Position numbers and translations under genes: made by a program
Part shown: positions 59,957 to 64,000 of the stretch, piece after piece
Layout: every line of letters begins with the position of its first letter
Position numbering within the stretch: the first letter of the stretch is position 1
The notes under the pieces: generated by a model
What the model was told of the DNA's origin: nothing
Databases searched by the model: none
Seen by the model: the letters and a program-made list of their open reading frames with translations, nothing else
Source of the DNA: Steroidobacteraceae bacterium
Lineage (GTDB): Bacteria; Pseudomonadota; Gammaproteobacteria; Steroidobacterales; Steroidobacteraceae
DNA length: 64,000 nucleotides
Direction of reading: 5' to 3'
Assembly (NCBI GenBank): GCA_027531255.1
Contig: JAPZRU010000009.1
Span: 62,001 to 126,000 of the forward strand

Positions 59957-61210
59957 GTGTCCGAGATCCGCAACTTCACGCTGAACTTCGGCCCGCAGCA
60001 CCCCGCCGCGCACGGCGTGCTGCGGCTCGTGCTCGAGCTGGACGGCGAGGTGATCCAGAAGGCCGATCCGCACATCGGCCTGCTGCACCGCGCGACGGAG
60101 AAGCTCGCCGAGACGAAGCCCTGGAACCAGAGCATCCCGTACATGGACCGTCTCGACTACGTGTCCATGATGTGCAACGAGCACGCCTACGTGCAGGCGA
60201 TCGAGAAGCTGCTCGGCATCGAGCCGCCGGAGCGCGCGCTCTACATCCGGACGATGTTCGACGAGGTCACGCGCATCCTGAACCACCTGATGTGGCTCGG
60301 CGCGCACGGCCTCGACATCGGCGCGATGACGATGTTCCTGTACTGCTTCCGCGAGCGCGAGGACCTGATGGACTGCTACGAGGCGGTCTCGGGCACGCGC
60401 ATGCACGCGGCGTACTACCGCGTCGGCGGCGTGCACCGTGACCTCCCGGACACGATGCCGAAGTACCAGCCGTCGAAGTTCCGCTCGAAGAAGGAGATCG
60501 ACCGCCTGAACGAGGCGCGTTCGGGCGGGCTGCTCGACTTCATCTGGGACTTCACCGAGCGCTTCCCTAAGGCGGTCGACGAGTACGAGACGCTGCTGAC
60601 GGACAACCGCATCTGGAAGCAGCGCACGGTCAACATCGGCGTCGTGTCGCCGGAGCGCGCGATCGCACTCGGCTTCACGGGCCCGGTGCTGCGCGGCTCC
60701 GGCATCGCCTGGGACCTGCGCAAGAAGCAGCCGTACGCCAAGTACGCGGAGATGGACTTCGACATCCCGGTCGGCGTGAACGGCGACTGCTACGACCGCT
60801 ACCTCGTACGCGTCGAGGAACTGCGGCAGTCGAACCGCATCGTCCGCCAGTGCGTCGAGTGGCTCCGGCAGAACCCGGGCCCCGTGATGGTGGACGACCG
60901 CAAGGTGCGGCCGCCGCGGCGCGTCGAGATGAAGGGCGACATGGAGTCGCTCATCCACCACTTCAAGCTCTACACCGAGGGCTACACCGTGCCCGAGGGC
61001 GAGTCCTACGGGGCGGTGGAGGCGCCGAAGGGCGAGTTCGGCGTGTACGTCGTCTCCGACGGCGCGAACAAGCCCTACCGCGTGAAGTGCCGCGCGCCCG
61101 GTTTCCCGCACCTCGCCGCGATGGACGAGCTGGTGCGCGGGCACATGCTGGCCGACGTCGTCGCCGTGATCGGCACGCTCGACATCGTGTTCGGCGAGAT
61201 CGACCGCTGA
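59957..61210 (+). CDS. nuoD: NADH-quinone oxidoreductase subunit D
   Basis: The 417-residue 49-kDa-type subunit forming the quinone pocket with Nuo[32 protein letters not shown] and the C-terminal [14 protein letters not shown] are standard. GTG start 3 bp after nuoC. Confidence 0.98.
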   Translation: MSEIRNFTLNFGPQHPAAHGVLRLVLELDGEVIQKADPHIGLLHRATEKLAETKPWNQSIPYMDRLDYVSMMCNEHAYVQAIEKLLGIEPPERALYIRTMFDEVTRILNHLMWLGAHGLDIGAMTMFLYCFREREDLMDCYEAVSGTRMHAAYYRVGGVHRDLPDTMPKYQPSKFRSKKEIDRLNEARSGGLLDFIWDFTERFPKAVDEYETLLTDNRIWKQRTVNIGVVSPERAIALGFTGPVLRGSGIAWDLRKKQPYAKYAEMDFDIPVGVNGDCYDRYLVRVEELRQSNRIVRQCVEWLRQNPGPVMVDDRKVRPPRRVEMKGDMESLIHHFKLYTEGYTVPEGESYGAVEAPKGEFGVYVVSDGANKPYRVKCRAPGFPHLAAMDELVRGHMLADVVAVIGTLDIVFGEIDR

Positions 61211-61235
61211 GCGCGCGGCGCGCGCCGGCTACGGG

Positions 61236-61831
61236 ATGCACAAAGTGAGCGACCAGCACCACGACCAGCACGCGACGACGCTGCCGCCGGCGAACCCGCA
61301 CCCGGCCCACGGCGACGTGCGTCCCGGGCCGGGCCCGCTGACCGAGCGCACGAAGCTCCTGTCGGACGCGACGCGCGCCGACATCGACGCCTGGGTGCAG
61401 CGCTTCCCGCCGGACCGCAGCCGCTCGGCGGTGCTCGCCGCGCTGCGCGCGGCCCAGCACCAGAACCACGGCTGGCTGAGCACGGAGCTGATGGATGCGG
61501 TGGCCGAATACCTGCGCCTGCCGCCGATCCAGGTCTACGAGGTCGCGAGCTTCTACTCGATGTTCGAGACGAAGCCGTGCGGCCGCGTGCACGTCTCAGT
61601 CTGCACCAACATCAGCTGCTGGCTGCGCGGCGCCGAGCGCATCGTCGAGGCGGTCGAGAAGCACCTCGGCGTGAAGACCGGCGAGAGCACGCCGGACGGC
61701 AGGTTCTACCTGAAGCGCGAGGAAGAGTGCCTCGCCGCGTGCAACAACGCGCCGATGATGATGGTGGACCACGTCTACCACGAGCACCTGACGCCGGAGT
61801 CGGCGTGCCGGGTGCTGGACGAGGTGAAGTG

Positions 61832-61832
<1 letters not shown>
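61236..61832 (+). CDS. nuoE: NADH-quinone oxidoreductase subunit E
   Basis: The 24-kDa-type subunit carrying a [2Fe-2S] cluster (N1a). The cysteines lie in [11 protein letters not shown] and [11 protein letters not shown]. The first 35 residues are rich in His and Pro (HQ-containing DQHHDQH), which is unusual, and a GTG three codons in could be the true start. It overlaps nuoF by one base (TGATG). Confidence 0.95.
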
Positions 61833-63139
<1,307 letters not shown>

Positions 63140-63189
63140 AGCCGCCCGGAACGCCCGAGCGCACAGCGCCCCACCGACACCGAGACGAC

Positions 63190-64000
63190 ATGAGCCAGGA
63201 TCTCGTCAACATCGAAGTCAACGGCTTGCCCGTGCAGGCCCGCAAGGGCCAGATGATCATCGAGGTCACCGACGCGCAGGACGTCTACGTCCCGCGCTTC
63301 TGCTACCACGAGAAGCTGTCCGTCGCGGCCAACTGCCGCATGTGCCTCGTGGAAGTCGAGAAGGCGCCGAAGCCGCTGCCGGCCTGCGCGACCCCGGTCG
63401 CGGAGGGCATGAAGGTCTACACGAAGTCGCCGAAGGCGATCGGTGCGCAGCGCGCGACGATGGAGTTCCTGCTGATCAACCACCCGCTCGACTGCCCGAT
63501 CTGCGACCAGGGCGGCGAGTGCGAACTGCAGGACCTCGCGATGGGCTTCGGGCGCGACGTCTCGCGCTTCACGGAGCGCAAGCGCGTCGTCAAGGACAAG
63601 AACCTCGGGCCGCTGATCTCGACCGACATGACGCGCTGCATCCACTGCACGCGCTGCGTCCGGTTCACCGCCGAGGTCGCGGGCATCCAGGAGCTCGGCA
63701 CCACCGGCCGCGGCGAGACCACCGAGATCGGCACGTGGATCGAGAAGAGCGTCGACCACGAGCTGTCCGGCAACGTGATCGACCTCTGCCCGGTCGGCGC
63801 GCTGAATTCGAAGCCGTTCCGCTACCAGGGCCGCTCCTGGGAGATGGTCGCGCAGGAGGTGGTGTCGCCGCACGATCCGGTCGGCGCGAATCTCTACGCG
63901 CACGTGCGCCGCGGCCGCCTGATGCGGGTGGTGCCGCGCCCGAACGAGGCGGTCAACGAGACCTGGATCGCCGACCGCGACCGTTTCTCGTACGAGGCCG
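63190..64000 (+). CDS. nuoG: NADH-quinone oxidoreductase subunit G (5' part)
   Basis: The 75-kDa-type subunit, cut by the window end after about 270 residues. The N-terminal ferredoxin domain has CYHEKLSVAANCRMCLVEVE, the His-Cys3 site is in HPLDCPICDQGGECELQD, and the [4Fe-4S] site is in TRCIHCTRCVRF with a later CPVGAL. The molybdopterin-type domain begins at the edge. Confidence 0.97.
   Translation, partial: MSQDLVNIEVNGLPVQARKGQMIIEVTDAQDVYVPRFCYHEKLSVAANCRMCLVEVEKAPKPLPACATPVAEGMKVYTKSPKAIGAQRATMEFLLINHPLDCPICDQGGECELQDLAMGFGRDVSRFTERKRVVKDKNLGPLISTDMTRCIHCTRCVRFTAEVAGIQELGTTGRGETTEIGTWIEKSVDHELSGNVIDLCPVGALNSKPFRYQGRSWEMVAQEVVSPHDPVGANLYAHVRRGRLMRVVPRPNEAVNETWIADRDRFSYEA

Overview
The window is a stretch of chromosome from a very GC-rich bacterium. 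The gene sets (orn-M48-rsgA; smpB/ratA/ratB/bamE/fur/recN/nadK/hrcA-grpE-dnaK-dnaJ-dapB-carAB-greA; rlmE-ftsH-folP-glmM-tpiA-secG-tRNA-Leu-nuo), the BamE and RatA/RatB families, the divergent ppsA/ppsR pair and a proteobacterial tmRNA tag (ANDNSYALAA) point to a gammaproteobacterium. The arrangement resembles the Xanthomonadales/Nevskiales side of the class. This placement is inference from gene content; no 16S gene is present.

Layout. 1-24.4 kb is ordinary chromosome: ribosome maturation and RNA decay (rsgA, orn), a membrane M48 protease, an AlkB-type hydroxylase, PEP synthase with its regulatory kinase, a DUF1249 protein beside a coiled-coil protein, tail-specific protease Prc, an M28 lipoprotein peptidase, an HDOD-GGDEF signalling protein and a Gfo/Idh-type dehydrogenase. 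A long minus-strand block follows: acyltransferase-3, SGNH hydrolase, TruC, a 2OG-Fe(II) oxygenase, NupC, thymidine kinase and a TPR protein.

24,484-32,975 is an 8.5-kb integrative element inserted at the 3' end of ssrA (tmRNA, 32,976-33,328, minus strand). An exact 18-bp direct repeat, the last bases of tmRNA, flanks it. It carries a tyrosine integrase next to ssrA, one plus-strand secreted protein, and a leftward array of small or unfamiliar genes: a 57-aa HTH protein resembling a piece of a serine recombinase, a zinc-binding protein, a 680-aa SF2-helicase-like protein, a coiled-coil protein and several tiny ORFs. GTAGCA-type motifs, mostly at 12- or 24-bp steps, lie at both ends and in the control region. 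No capsid, terminase, conjugation or known defence genes are recognisable, so the element's class is open. It is the most interesting part of the window.

33.3-64 kb is conserved housekeeping chromosome: trans-translation (ssrA with smpB close by), RatA/RatB, BamE, Fur, RecN, NAD kinase, the HrcA-regulated heat-shock operon with a sigma-32-type promoter before grpE, lysine/pyrimidine/arginine precursor genes (dapB, carAB), GreA, 50S maturation (YhbY, RlmE), FtsH followed by a strong terminator, folate and cell-wall precursor genes (folP, glmM), tpiA, secG, tRNA-Leu(GAG), and the start of the complex I operon, nuoA to nuoG (nuoG cut by the window end).
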